A stretch of 47,079 bases of DNA, taken from assembly GCA_965661055.1 (NCBI GenBank), contig CBFICS010000017.1, forward strand, positions 1 through 47,079. The letters are read 5' to 3'. Shown here one piece after another: positions 26,068 to 34,679 of this stretch (the stretch's first letter is position 1; every line of letters begins with the position of its first letter). The notes beneath the pieces are model-generated. The model had not been told where the DNA came from. It saw only the letters and a list, made by a program, of their open reading frames with translations, and ran no database searches. This DNA comes from CBFHSF01 sp965661055 (lineage in GTDB: Bacteria; Bacteroidota; Bacteroidia; Flavobacteriales; Schleiferiaceae). The position numbers and the translations under genes were made by a program.

Positions 26068-26562
26068 TTGAAAAAATCAATGAATTCAGAAATTAGAAAA
26101 GTCATCGATAAAATTCGCTTGAACTGCAGCTTTATCGATTCTATTAACCAAGGCCATTGGGACTATTACATTCAGTACGATGAGATAGATACCACCTTGA
26201 GAGGATTAAACGGAACCAGGACGTATTCTTTTGTAGAAGTTCCGTTGAGGATGGTTTACGCGCCTAAAATCTGGAAGGTGAGCCCATTCATTTCTGCGGG
26301 GGTGATTTTTGGAATTCCCATAGAAAATACAGCGACTTGTTATGCTACCATGCATAGAGATATAGCTCCGCTCATTGAATTGACAAAGATTCAATACAGC
26401 GCCGAAATTCAATTAGGGGCTACTTACCCCATGACTAACTCATGGTTGCTGAGAGGGTCTGCTCAATATGCAGTAAATGTAAATTCACTGTTCGTCACGG
26501 AAGATTTCTCGCAAAAGTATTCTCGCCTCGGACTGCAATTAGGAATTATTTATAGCTTCTAA
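26068..26562 (+). pseudogene. Fragment of an outer-membrane beta-barrel protein
   Basis: 164 codons from a TTG, or 160 from the ATG at 26080. No signal peptide precedes it, yet the body alternates short hydrophobic beta strands (RTYSFVEVPLRMVYAPK, VSPFISAGVIFGIPI, AEIQLGATYPM) and ends in a barrel strand LGLQLGIIYSF with the C-terminal Phe of outer-membrane proteins. In full-length PorT/OMP-type proteins such sequence follows about 100-200 more residues with a signal. The frame is closed by a TAA a few codons upstream. This is best read as an N-terminally truncated remnant, but a functional short form cannot be excluded. Confidence 0.55.
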
Positions 26563-26602
26563 TTAGGTCCAAATTTTTACCTTCATCGGCTCAGGTAATC
26601 AT

Positions 26603-27496
26603 ATGAGTCAGGTAAGTAAAATTTTGACCTTGGGTAAAATGGTAGAGTTGCTAAAATCTCAACCGTTTACCTCTAAAGAGCAACTAATAAAGTCGTACTC
26701 TAGTGAGTACGGTGCCATTAGTGAACGCACCTTGCAGCGCGATTTGAAAAAATTGCGAGAGGAATTTTACATTGAAGTTTCATACAGTAGAAGCCATCAC
26801 GGCTACTTTATTGAAGAAGACTCTTATTCTTTTATTGACACCCTTTTGCAATTCTCTAGCATTGTTAGAACCACCAATGTCATGGAACGCGTAGTTTCTG
26901 GAGGTGACGCCCAAGTAGATATTTTAGATGTTACTGAGTACGGCGATGCCAAAGGGGCCTATTGGATTGAAGACTGCATTGAGGCGATTACTCGTAAAAC
27001 CAATATTCTTATTCATTATCACCCTTTTGGGAAGGAAACCATGGCTTATAATATGTCTCCGTGGTTGGTAAAGTTCTCTAAAGGTAGGTGGTATGTTTTC
27101 GGTCAAGTAGCTGAAAAAGGTGAGAGGGTCTTGGCGATGGATAGGATACAGAAAATAGAAACCGTGGAAACTCCCTACCAAAACCCAAAAAAAGATCCGA
27201 AGTCGGTCTTTAAAAACAGCCTGGGCGTCTGGTACGGTGAAGAGGTTGAAGAAGTGGTCATCCGATTTAAAGCTCCCGTCGTGCCTTATCAAAAAACATT
27301 ACCACTACATCCTACCCAAAAACTAATTACCTCCCATGAAAATGGCGACGCTACCTTTAGCTATGAGCTGAACGTGAATCAAGACCTTATCAATGCCTTA
27401 ATGGTTTGGGCGGGCGATATTACGGTGGTGAGCCCTTTGTCACTTAAAGAGAAGATTGTGGCGGTAGCCGAAAGAATTAAAAAAAATAATCAATAA
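26603..27496 (+). CDS. WYL-domain transcriptional regulator
   Basis: 297 residues. The N-terminal winged HTH (about 1-80) includes TSKEQLIKSYSSEYG and ISERTLQRDLKKLREEF, the recognition helix. The WYL domain follows (about 118-200), with the core WYVFGQVAEKGERVLAMDRI, and a C-terminal WCX-like part. WYL regulators bind nucleic acids or nucleotides and often control DNA-damage or defence genes, but there are none nearby. It begins 41 bases after the OMP fragment. Confidence 0.82.
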   Translation: MSQVSKILTLGKMVELLKSQPFTSKEQLIKSYSSEYGAISERTLQRDLKKLREEFYIEVSYSRSHHGYFIEEDSYSFIDTLLQFSSIVRTTNVMERVVSGGDAQVDILDVTEYGDAKGAYWIEDCIEAITRKTNILIHYHPFGKETMAYNMSPWLVKFSKGRWYVFGQVAEKGERVLAMDRIQKIETVETPYQNPKKDPKSVFKNSLGVWYGEEVEEVVIRFKAPVVPYQKTLPLHPTQKLITSHENGDATFSYELNVNQDLINALMVWAGDITVVSPLSLKEKIVAVAERIKKNNQ

Positions 27497-27563
27497 ATTT
27501 TCACACCGACACCCTTTGGCGGTTTAGCACTCTACTTTTACATCATAATTAAAGCAATACATT

Positions 27564-27917
27564 ATGATTACTCTTAGAAATACCACTGCCATTACCTCAG
27601 AAAATCCGCAGCAATCATGGATCTCTAACCAAGCTCAGAACAAGATTTACACCTATGCCAAGCTTTCTGAAAACGGAGGTGAAAAAACAGTATTGGTAGA
27701 ATTGCCTATGTCTGTGGCCGATGACATCATTGATCAGCTCTTTGGCATTGAAACATTTAAATTGTCTTTTGATAAGTTAGAGTACAGCCGTACGATTTCT
27801 ATTTACGACGGACAAAAATCTATTGATTTGTACTTGGCAAAATCTACCCAGATTGTAGAAGAGTACCCTAGGTTTTACTATCCAGAAGAAGAGGAGATGA
27901 TCAGAATAGCAGGATAA
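27564..27917 (+). CDS. Small protein of unknown function
   Basis: 117 residues, no signal or membrane segment, acidic C-terminus (YPEEEEM). I do not recognise a family. It starts 67 bases after the WYL regulator, and a TACTTTTA sequence in that gap is a weak -7 box candidate. Codon use resembles the neighbours. Confidence 0.65.
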   Translation: MITLRNTTAITSENPQQSWISNQAQNKIYTYAKLSENGGEKTVLVELPMSVADDIIDQLFGIETFKLSFDKLEYSRTISIYDGQKSIDLYLAKSTQIVEEYPRFYYPEEEEMIRIAG

Positions 27918-27942
27918 CCTTTACATTATTCGGGAAAAAGGA

Positions 27943-27950
27943 TAACTTTG
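27943..27950 (+). promoter_or_regulatory. Bacteroidota -7 promoter box (TAACTTTG)
   Basis: TAACTTTG matches TAnnTTTG and is 23 bases upstream of the porin start at 27973. Confidence 0.5.
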
Positions 27951-27972
27951 ATTTTATCAAGAATCCTACACC

Positions 27973-29259
27973 ATGAAATTGTTTTCTAAGTCGCTATGTC
28001 TAGCCGTTGTATTATTTTTCACTTCCTTTTTTACTTGGGGTCAATTAGAATTTGGCGGACAGTTACGTCCGAGGTTTGAATTTAGAAATGGATTTAAAGA
28101 GCCTATTCAAAACGGACAGACTCCTACCGGATTTGTTGAGCAACGGTCAAGAATTTATGTTGACTATAAAAAGGAAAAGTTTAGGGTCCACCTAAACCTT
28201 CAAGATGTAAGACTTTGGGGAAACACCCATCAGGTTTACAAGTCTGACGAAAGCCTCTTTAACTTTTATGAGGCTTATGGTGAGTACTACTTCACCGACA
28301 AATTCACCATGAAACTGGGTAGAATGGCTCTCGTGTTTAACGATGAGCGATTTTTTGGCGGACTCAACTGGGCCTCACAGGGAAGAAGTCACGACGCGTT
28401 GACTTTTTGTTATTCGGCCTCCAATAAATTGTCTTTTTATTTTGGGGGAGCGTACAGCAACCAGGGATTTGAACCCACCTTATTGACTCAAGATTTTTAT
28501 GGCCGGGCCAATTATAAGCACATGGAGTTTATTTGGGCTCATTTAGGAGAAGATCCTAAAAATAGATTGTCATTCTTGGTTCAAAACGAAGCAAGACAAT
28601 CTCCCTTAGATTCCTCTTTTAACTACAAACAAACATTTGGAATTGCTGCAAAATCTGACCTGGATAAGTTTTACATCAATACGGTAGCGTTTTTTCAAAC
28701 GGGTAGAACACAAATCGGAAATGATATTCCTTTTGCCTTTTTACTTTCTGCCGCGGCGACCTTTAAGAATGACTTTTCTCCCGTAACCCTAGGAATCGAC
28801 TTTTTGTCGGGAACCGAAAGAGGAGCTACGGCTAGCGGTAGTTTTCAACCGTTGTACGGAACCAATCATGCATTTTATGGCCATATGGATTATTTCTACG
28901 TCGCCAATTTTCATGGACAAAATCCCATTGGGACCAGCGGGCTTGTCAATGCATACCTGAAATTTGAGAAAAGCCTAAACCCTAAACACAAAGTAAACCT
29001 TGATGTCCACGAATTTCTTTCTCCGGTAAACATTTACGATGTGAATGATGACGTTATGAGTCCTCACCTTGGCGTAGAGGTGGATTTATTTTACGAGTAC
29101 CACATGACCGAAGAGGTAACCTTTACCGCGGGATATTCTCAAATGTTTGCCTCAACCACTATGGATGCGGTTAAGAACGTCAATAACTCCAGTGGATTCA
29201 ACAATTGGGTGTATTTGATGATAGATTTTACCCCGGTGTTTTTCAGGTCTAACCCCTAA
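27973..29259 (+). CDS. Alginate-export-type outer-membrane porin
   Basis: 428 residues. Signal peptide ends near WGQ (22-24), and the mature protein begins LEFGGQLRPRFEFRNG, then QRSRIYVDYKKEKFRVHLNLQDVRLWG and FTMKLGRMALVFNDERFFGG. These are the hallmarks of the alginate_exp/AlgE-like family that is widespread in Bacteroidota as a general outer-membrane barrel of unknown substrate. The last residues (IDFTPVFFRSNP) end a barrel strand. There is no carbohydrate-utilisation gene around it, so an alginate role is not supported. Confidence 0.83.
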   Translation: MKLFSKSLCLAVVLFFTSFFTWGQLEFGGQLRPRFEFRNGFKEPIQNGQTPTGFVEQRSRIYVDYKKEKFRVHLNLQDVRLWGNTHQVYKSDESLFNFYEAYGEYYFTDKFTMKLGRMALVFNDERFFGGLNWASQGRSHDALTFCYSASNKLSFYFGGAYSNQGFEPTLLTQDFYGRANYKHMEFIWAHLGEDPKNRLSFLVQNEARQSPLDSSFNYKQTFGIAAKSDLDKFYINTVAFFQTGRTQIGNDIPFAFLLSAAATFKNDFSPVTLGIDFLSGTERGATASGSFQPLYGTNHAFYGHMDYFYVANFHGQNPIGTSGLVNAYLKFEKSLNPKHKVNLDVHEFLSPVNIYDVNDDVMSPHLGVEVDLFYEYHMTEEVTFTAGYSQMFASTTMDAVKNVNNSSGFNNWVYLMIDFTPVFFRSNP

Positions 29260-29901
29260 TTATCGGGTTCTCCAGGTCAATGACCTAAAAATTTCTCCTA
29301 CGCAATACTCGTTGAGGTAGTCCGTCCATTCCGGTAAGGGCTGGTCGTCTTTTATGGCCATGGTCACAAACACCCCATTCTTTCCCCCGAAAGGGGGATG
29401 AGCCAAAAGGCAAATAACTTGATATTTACCTTCTAATTTCATGCTGGGTTCGTGGTAGTCAGCCTTGGCTTTGTAAATGAAATAGGGGACCCCTTCGTAA
29501 TTCAACTGCCCAATGTACTCTTCAGAAAGCTCTACATTTTGCTGTTCGTACAAGTTCTGAATTTCGGCCAATTGCTGGTATGAAAACTCAATATATCTAT
29601 ACCCGTTGGCATCTAGGGTGTTGATTCCAAAAGTGATGGTTTGGTCAAGGCTAATCCGACCAGAATCTTGTTTTTCAAGGGTAACGTAGTGGTAATTTGA
29701 ATTTCCCTTTACGGGAGGGTAGTAGTCCCAGCCCGAGGGATATTTCACTGAAAACTCAGCCAGAGGTAGACCAAAGTCTACACAAAATACACTGTTGATA
29801 ATGATTTCGTTTTCAGCCTTACAATAATCAATCTTTTGGTCTCCCGACTGACAACTAAATAGAATTGGAAAGAGTAGTAAAGCGAAAAAGCTCTTTTTCA
29901 T
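29260..29901 (-). CDS. Lipoprotein of unknown function
   Basis: 213 residues with a lipoprotein signal and lipobox LFSC (Cys17). The body has a beta-rich pattern (FSVKYPSGWDYYPP) as in PsbP/DUF1795-like stress lipoproteins, but I cannot assign it with certainty. It starts one base from the beta-barrel gene stop and so belongs to the same transcript. Its stop codon abuts the porin stop of the opposite strand. Confidence 0.7.
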   Translation of the reverse strand: MKKSFFALLLFPILFSCQSGDQKIDYCKAENEIIINSVFCVDFGLPLAEFSVKYPSGWDYYPPVKGNSNYHYVTLEKQDSGRISLDQTITFGINTLDANGYRYIEFSYQQLAEIQNLYEQQNVELSEEYIGQLNYEGVPYFIYKAKADYHEPSMKLEGKYQVICLLAHPPFGGKNGVFVTMAIKDDQPLPEWTDYLNEYCVGEIFRSLTWRTR

Positions 29902-29902
29902 G

Positions 29903-32683
29903 TTAGCGCATATAATTGAATTCTTCCTTTTTAGGCGGAGAGAAATCCGTTAAATTATAGGTGAAAGATAACATAAAATACTGCCTAAGGGCAAGGGTCT
30001 CTTTTTCTTCGATGTAGGTCTCTGTGGCGGTTTGAGAAATGCTGTTGTTCTGATTTAGCAAATCGTAAACCGAAAGGGTGATTTCACCTCTATCTTTTAA
30101 TATGTACTTTCCGATTCCTAAGTTCCACAAGGTGAATTGATTATCAAAAGATTCAGAATACCCTCCGTAAATTTGGTAGCTCAGGTTGTTGTGAAGTGAC
30201 CAACCGTCGTAAAAAATCCAGTCGAGTTTTACATTAAAACTTTGGTTAGAATATTGAGTAATCGGTTGATTTGGATTTTTCACCCAGCTAATTCCGGTGT
30301 TACTGCTTACGGTAAAATCTACCTTCTCACTAATGTTACTGGTCAGACCCACCCCAAATCCCAGTCCTTGGTTTTCGGTGAAGGTGGTTTGTCCATTTAC
30401 CTTTCCAGGGATTTTTGATTCAGACCCGTTCAGGCTAAAGTTAAGATTAGAGCTCAACCAATTAAACGGCATACTGTAGCTAATAAAAGTTCTAGAACTT
30501 CGGTACCCTGATAAGTTTATGGGCGAGCTAATTTGTGAGCCGGGCGCAATGGTCACCCCGTTAATTACCGTGTCTGATTCGGTAATAAATGATTGGTTGG
30601 CTATATAGTTATTGGCAAACTGGGTAGACAAGTAAATAGAAAATTGCTTGGTCTTGTCTTCGTTGGTAAAATTATATCTAGAGAAAAAGCTGTGGCTGTA
30701 CTGCTGATCTAGTAAGGGGTTACCTGTGTTAAGCTGCAGCGGATTGTTATTGTTTACTACGTTTTGCAATTGACCTACAGAAGGTATGTCTGTGCTAGAC
30801 CTATACCCCGCCATAATCCTATGGTTTTTCCCTATGGCGTAGCGGGTAAAAAATCTCGGAAGAATATTGTGGTAGGTCTTGTTGATATTGTCTGATTTCG
30901 GAAACAAGATCTCGTTGTCTAGCCCTGTGCTTTGACCGTTCAGACTAGCCACAAAAAAGAACTTTCTGCCCAGTCTGTATCGGTAAGACAATCCTACTTG
31001 ATGGGTGGTAAATCGACTGTCAAAATCATTAGAAAGGGCGGTGTCAATAAGGTAACCCAACCCGTTTTGGTTAGGAGAGTAAAAGGTGATTTGATTTTTA
31101 CCCCCAAGGTTTTGCTCGTATTCATACTCAACCATTACAGAAGAATTCTCTCCTATGGGTTCTGTAAAACTAACCCCCGATTGAAAAGAGTTGTTTGGGG
31201 CTTTTAGCGTGGCGGTTTGGTCTAGCGTATCGGTAACCAAAATACCGTTCTGTAAAAAGGAAGACAATGACCACTGTTGGTTGTCGCCGTTTTGGTTGGC
31301 GGTGCTACCTTCTATTTGAATGTTGAATTGTCGACCTTTCTTGTCAAACTTATGGGTATAGTACAACTCACCATCAAAGGTAAAGGCATTGTAGTCGGTA
31401 GAAAAGTCATTGTTTAACCCATTGACCATGGCGTCGTTTTGGGTCGTGTTGGCGTCGTTGTAATTGTACCCTGAATTTTCCTGAAAACTAAACCTGGGTA
31501 AAAATAAGATTCTGTCTTTTTTGGTTACATCTGAACTCAAACGCACATTGAATCGGTGATTCATGTTGATAGAGCCCAGCGAATCATTAGCGGTATATCG
31601 TTGGGTAACATCTCCCGACGGAAAGTAATTTCGGTTGGTATTTGTCAGGTTGTAATTGTCTGAATAATTGAAAAAGTAGCTGCCCACAAAATCGGTAGAC
31701 TCACCCCACTTGTCTTGGTAGTTAAACCCAAAGGCATGGGTCTGGGTAATACCTCCTTGAGCACCGACCATGAAATCTCCAGAACTGCTAGAAGCTCCTC
31801 TAGGACCTCTACCAAATCCGCCGCCGCCAGAAGAAGCGCTAACCCCCAATAAGTCTTCAGAACTGAAGTTTTGTTGGTTGATGTTGTTAGACTGTGCGAT
31901 GATAGAAATCCTTTGATCTCCGTTAAAGATGTTGTAGCTACCTGACGCTCTGTACTTATTGTCGGTTCCATATCCGGCGGTAACCCTGCCAAATACACCC
32001 TTATTCATTCCTGGCTTGGTGACGATGTTCATGGTCTTTTGGGTGTTGCCATCACTAAAGCCGGTTTGTTTACTTTTCTCAGACTCGTCGTCAAAAACTT
32101 CTACTTTAGAAACTGCTTCCGCAGGAAGGGTATTCAGGGCGGTGTTCGGATCATTTCCAAAGAAAGGTTTTCCGTCAACCAAAACTTTCTGAACCTTTTC
32201 TCCTTCAGACTGAACTTCTCCGTTCTGAACGGTTACCCCAGGTATTTTTTTTACAAGATCTTGAGCCGTAGCATTCGGATTGGTTTTAAAGGCCTCGGCG
32301 TTGTATGAGGTGGTGTCTCCTTTTTGTTCAACCCGTATTTGTTGTCCGCTAAGATCAATTTCCTCAATTTCTTGAGAGGCAATCTTTAAAGTAATTTTGG
32401 GGACCAATATGTTTTTACCTTCCATAGTGATATCGCGAAAGGTGGTCACGTGATTGTAGCTCTCAATCTTTAAAACATACTTTCCGTTTTTTACTTTCTT
32501 GAAGAAGTATTGTCCGTTGAAATCAGATCCGGTGGCAAAAGTGTCTACCGCACCCATAAGGGTAACTTTGGCAGAAACTATAGGGTCTGCAGAATTTTCT
32601 TCCGAAAGGCTTCCGGTAATATTTTGTCCGAAGGAAAGGACAAAAGAAAACATAGAAAAAGTGAAGAGTATGAGTTTTTTCAT
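29903..32683 (-). CDS. Outer-membrane beta-barrel family protein (TonB-receptor-like)
   Basis: 926 residues. Signal peptide to about 19 (FGQ), a carboxypeptidase-regulatory-like domain (20-110), a plug-like segment (about 115-220: ATAQDLVKKIPGVTVQNGEV, then FGNDPNTALNTLPAEAVSKV), a Gly/Ser-rich insert near 285-300 (SASSGGGGFGRGPRGASS), and a long barrel rich in aromatic strands. It fits the large 'outer membrane beta-barrel family protein' group whose members resemble TonB-dependent receptors. Ligand unknown. Transcribed together with the following lipoprotein. Confidence 0.85.
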   Translation of the reverse strand: MKKLILFTFSMFSFVLSFGQNITGSLSEENSADPIVSAKVTLMGAVDTFATGSDFNGQYFFKKVKNGKYVLKIESYNHVTTFRDITMEGKNILVPKITLKIASQEIEEIDLSGQQIRVEQKGDTTSYNAEAFKTNPNATAQDLVKKIPGVTVQNGEVQSEGEKVQKVLVDGKPFFGNDPNTALNTLPAEAVSKVEVFDDESEKSKQTGFSDGNTQKTMNIVTKPGMNKGVFGRVTAGYGTDNKYRASGSYNIFNGDQRISIIAQSNNINQQNFSSEDLLGVSASSGGGGFGRGPRGASSSSGDFMVGAQGGITQTHAFGFNYQDKWGESTDFVGSYFFNYSDNYNLTNTNRNYFPSGDVTQRYTANDSLGSINMNHRFNVRLSSDVTKKDRILFLPRFSFQENSGYNYNDANTTQNDAMVNGLNNDFSTDYNAFTFDGELYYTHKFDKKGRQFNIQIEGSTANQNGDNQQWSLSSFLQNGILVTDTLDQTATLKAPNNSFQSGVSFTEPIGENSSVMVEYEYEQNLGGKNQITFYSPNQNGLGYLIDTALSNDFDSRFTTHQVGLSYRYRLGRKFFFVASLNGQSTGLDNEILFPKSDNINKTYHNILPRFFTRYAIGKNHRIMAGYRSSTDIPSVGQLQNVVNNNNPLQLNTGNPLLDQQYSHSFFSRYNFTNEDKTKQFSIYLSTQFANNYIANQSFITESDTVINGVTIAPGSQISSPINLSGYRSSRTFISYSMPFNWLSSNLNFSLNGSESKIPGKVNGQTTFTENQGLGFGVGLTSNISEKVDFTVSSNTGISWVKNPNQPITQYSNQSFNVKLDWIFYDGWSLHNNLSYQIYGGYSESFDNQFTLWNLGIGKYILKDRGEITLSVYDLLNQNNSISQTATETYIEEKETLALRQYFMLSFTYNLTDFSPPKKEEFNYMR

Positions 32684-32735
32684 GCTAGTATTTCGTGTTA
32701 GACTGCCGTGAGCCTAAAAGGTTTAACGCAAAAGT

Positions 32736-32765
32736 AAAAAAACTCGCCGAAGCGAGTTTTTTATT
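32736..32765 (-). terminator. Terminator of the efflux operon
   Basis: On the reverse strand, stem AAAACTCGC / GCGAGTTTT with a short loop and a T-rich tail, 20 bases after the Spy-like gene at 32785. It ends the RND operon before the beta-barrel gene. Confidence 0.75.
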
Positions 32766-32784
32766 TTGTCATGGCCAAGATATG

Positions 32785-33243
32785 TTATTCCACAAAGGGA
32801 AGTACTTGGGCCAATTGACCATTTACTGCCAATTGAATATCTAACTCTACTTGGAAGTACTTAACGGCGCGTTTAGGCTCTAATATCTTTTCAAACTTCT
32901 TGAAGTATTTTTTGTCTAGATGAGCCATTTCTTCTTTGATTTTCAGGTTTTCACTCATTAAATTAACCGCCATATCGCTGGTCAAACTATCAAAGTTTTC
33001 AGCGTATTGAACAATGAGTTCAAAGCGCTGCTGGTTTAACTCTCCTAGCTTGGTTTGAAATTCGTTGTACAAGGGCCAGAAAACTTTACTCTCTTCTTCG
33101 GTAAAGTTCATCACTTGAGTTACCAGGGCTTTTTTCTCTGTCTTTAGAGCAGAGGATTGAACCTCTAGAAAATCTTTGAAATTTTGTCCGAAAGACAAGG
33201 TGCTAAAAGAAATAGCAAGGACTAATAAAATTGACTTTTTCAT
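32785..33243 (-). CDS. Spy/CpxP-like periplasmic protein (second copy)
   Basis: 152 residues. Signal peptide to about FGQ (18-20), then a helical body with FTEEESKVFWPLYNEF, the same signature as LTAEEAQVFWPLYNE in the sigma-linked protein at 1704-2168. Here it is the last gene of an RND efflux operon, 8 bases after the outer-membrane factor stop. A chaperone- or sensor-like periplasmic role is suggested by its relation to Spy-like helical proteins. Its regulatory partner, if any, is not in this operon. Confidence 0.78.
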   Translation of the reverse strand: MKKSILLVLAISFSTLSFGQNFKDFLEVQSSALKTEKKALVTQVMNFTEEESKVFWPLYNEFQTKLGELNQQRFELIVQYAENFDSLTSDMAVNLMSENLKIKEEMAHLDKKYFKKFEKILEPKRAVKYFQVELDIQLAVNGQLAQVLPFVE

Positions 33244-33251
33244 AAATTTAA

Positions 33252-34679
33252 TTATTGATTTTGAGGATTATTCTTTGATTTATTAAATTCTTTCTCGCTA
33301 ATCCAACCACCTCCTAGCGATTTGTATAGGTTTACATAGCTACTCAAATACTTTTGCTTTAAATAAACAAGGGCTATTTGAGCTTCAAAAGCTTGGCGTT
33401 GAGATTCTAAATATTCAAGATAGCTGGTAACCCCTTTGTCATATCTTTGTTGAGATAGGTTTTGAGCGTTTAAAGATGCCTCTACATGAAGCTTTCTTGC
33501 CTTCATTTCTTTCTGGTACGATTCAATTTCAACCAAGGCATTTTCAACTTCCATAAATGCTTTTAGAACGGCTTGTTCATACTCGTAAACAGCTCCTTGT
33601 GTTTTAAACCTCTCTGCATCAACCTGTCTTTTCAATTGGCCGAAGTAAAAAATGGGACTCAAGAGATTGCCACCAACACTCCAGGCAGCTCCAGAGGCTC
33701 CAAGATTAGAAAGTTCATTTCCTGTAACTCCTAAAATTCCCGTGAGGGAAATGCTTGGAAGTCTTTTGGCTTGGGCAACCCCTATCATTGCATTTTGGGC
33801 AATCAATTGTTGTTCAGCTACCCGTACATCGGGCCTTCTAGAAATTAATTCAGCGGGAATTCCCGTTGGAATGTCAAGGGTAGTGTCTTGATCGTCAAGG
33901 GTTGATTTTAACTCAAAAGAGTGGGGAAGTTCACCCACCAACACACTTAAGGCGTGCTCTAAAAACTTCACTTGTCTTTCGTATTGCGGAATACTTGACG
34001 CAGCGATGGCGTATTGAATTTGAGCCTGGTTTAAATCTATTTCTGGAATAATTCCAGAATTATACCTTGACTGAATGATTTCTAAAGAGCTATCTCTTAA
34101 AGCCACCGTTTCTTTGGCAATATTTAACCGCGCATTGTACTCTAATAGAGTGAAGTATGTAGTGGCCACCTCACTGATTAATGAAATTTGCATGGCGCGG
34201 TATCCAAATTCAGATCCTAGATACTTTGCTTTTGCCGATTCGTTCATCCTTCTAATCTTTCCCCAAAAATCAAGTTCCCAAGAAATAGATCCGCCAATAA
34301 AATAGTTTTGAATGGTATTGCTTGGGTTGAATGCCCCTCCAAAATAATTACCACTTGCCGCGTTACCTCGAAGGTCAAGTTTGGGCCATAAATTCGCTTT
34401 TTGCACCGCCAATTCAGACCGGGTAGCTTCCATTCTCTGGTAGGTGGCTAATAGGTTTTTGTTATTTTTTAGAGAATGTGATATCAGCGTGTCAAGGGTA
34501 GGGTCTTTGAATATTTCCCACCATTTTAGGCTGATTGCAGAATCTAAAGGTACGTTGGTGTTTTGAAACGTTTTTGGAGATTCAACCTCAGGTCTTTCAT
34601 AGTTAGGACCCGCTTTACAGCTCGCCAATAACAAAACAACTATAGACCATTTTCCAAAGGTTATTAATGTTCTACTCAT
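33252..34679 (-). CDS. RND efflux outer-membrane factor (TolC/OprM type)
   Basis: 475 residues from the ATG at 34679, with lipobox LLLASC (Cys21). The two OEP repeats carry the long helical hairpins typical of the family (WWEIFKDPTLDTLI, then the RRPDVRVAEQQL block, ending with QRYDKGVTSYLEYLESQR). It forms the trimeric outer-membrane channel of the tripartite pump encoded upstream. The start overlaps the RND stop by 8 bases. A longer frame to 34745 exists but lies in the RND coding region. Confidence 0.92.
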   Translation of the reverse strand: MSRTLITFGKWSIVVLLLASCKAGPNYERPEVESPKTFQNTNVPLDSAISLKWWEIFKDPTLDTLISHSLKNNKNLLATYQRMEATRSELAVQKANLWPKLDLRGNAASGNYFGGAFNPSNTIQNYFIGGSISWELDFWGKIRRMNESAKAKYLGSEFGYRAMQISLISEVATTYFTLLEYNARLNIAKETVALRDSSLEIIQSRYNSGIIPEIDLNQAQIQYAIAASSIPQYERQVKFLEHALSVLVGELPHSFELKSTLDDQDTTLDIPTGIPAELISRRPDVRVAEQQLIAQNAMIGVAQAKRLPSISLTGILGVTGNELSNLGASGAAWSVGGNLLSPIFYFGQLKRQVDAERFKTQGAVYEYEQAVLKAFMEVENALVEIESYQKEMKARKLHVEASLNAQNLSQQRYDKGVTSYLEYLESQRQAFEAQIALVYLKQKYLSSYVNLYKSLGGGWISEKEFNKSKNNPQNQ

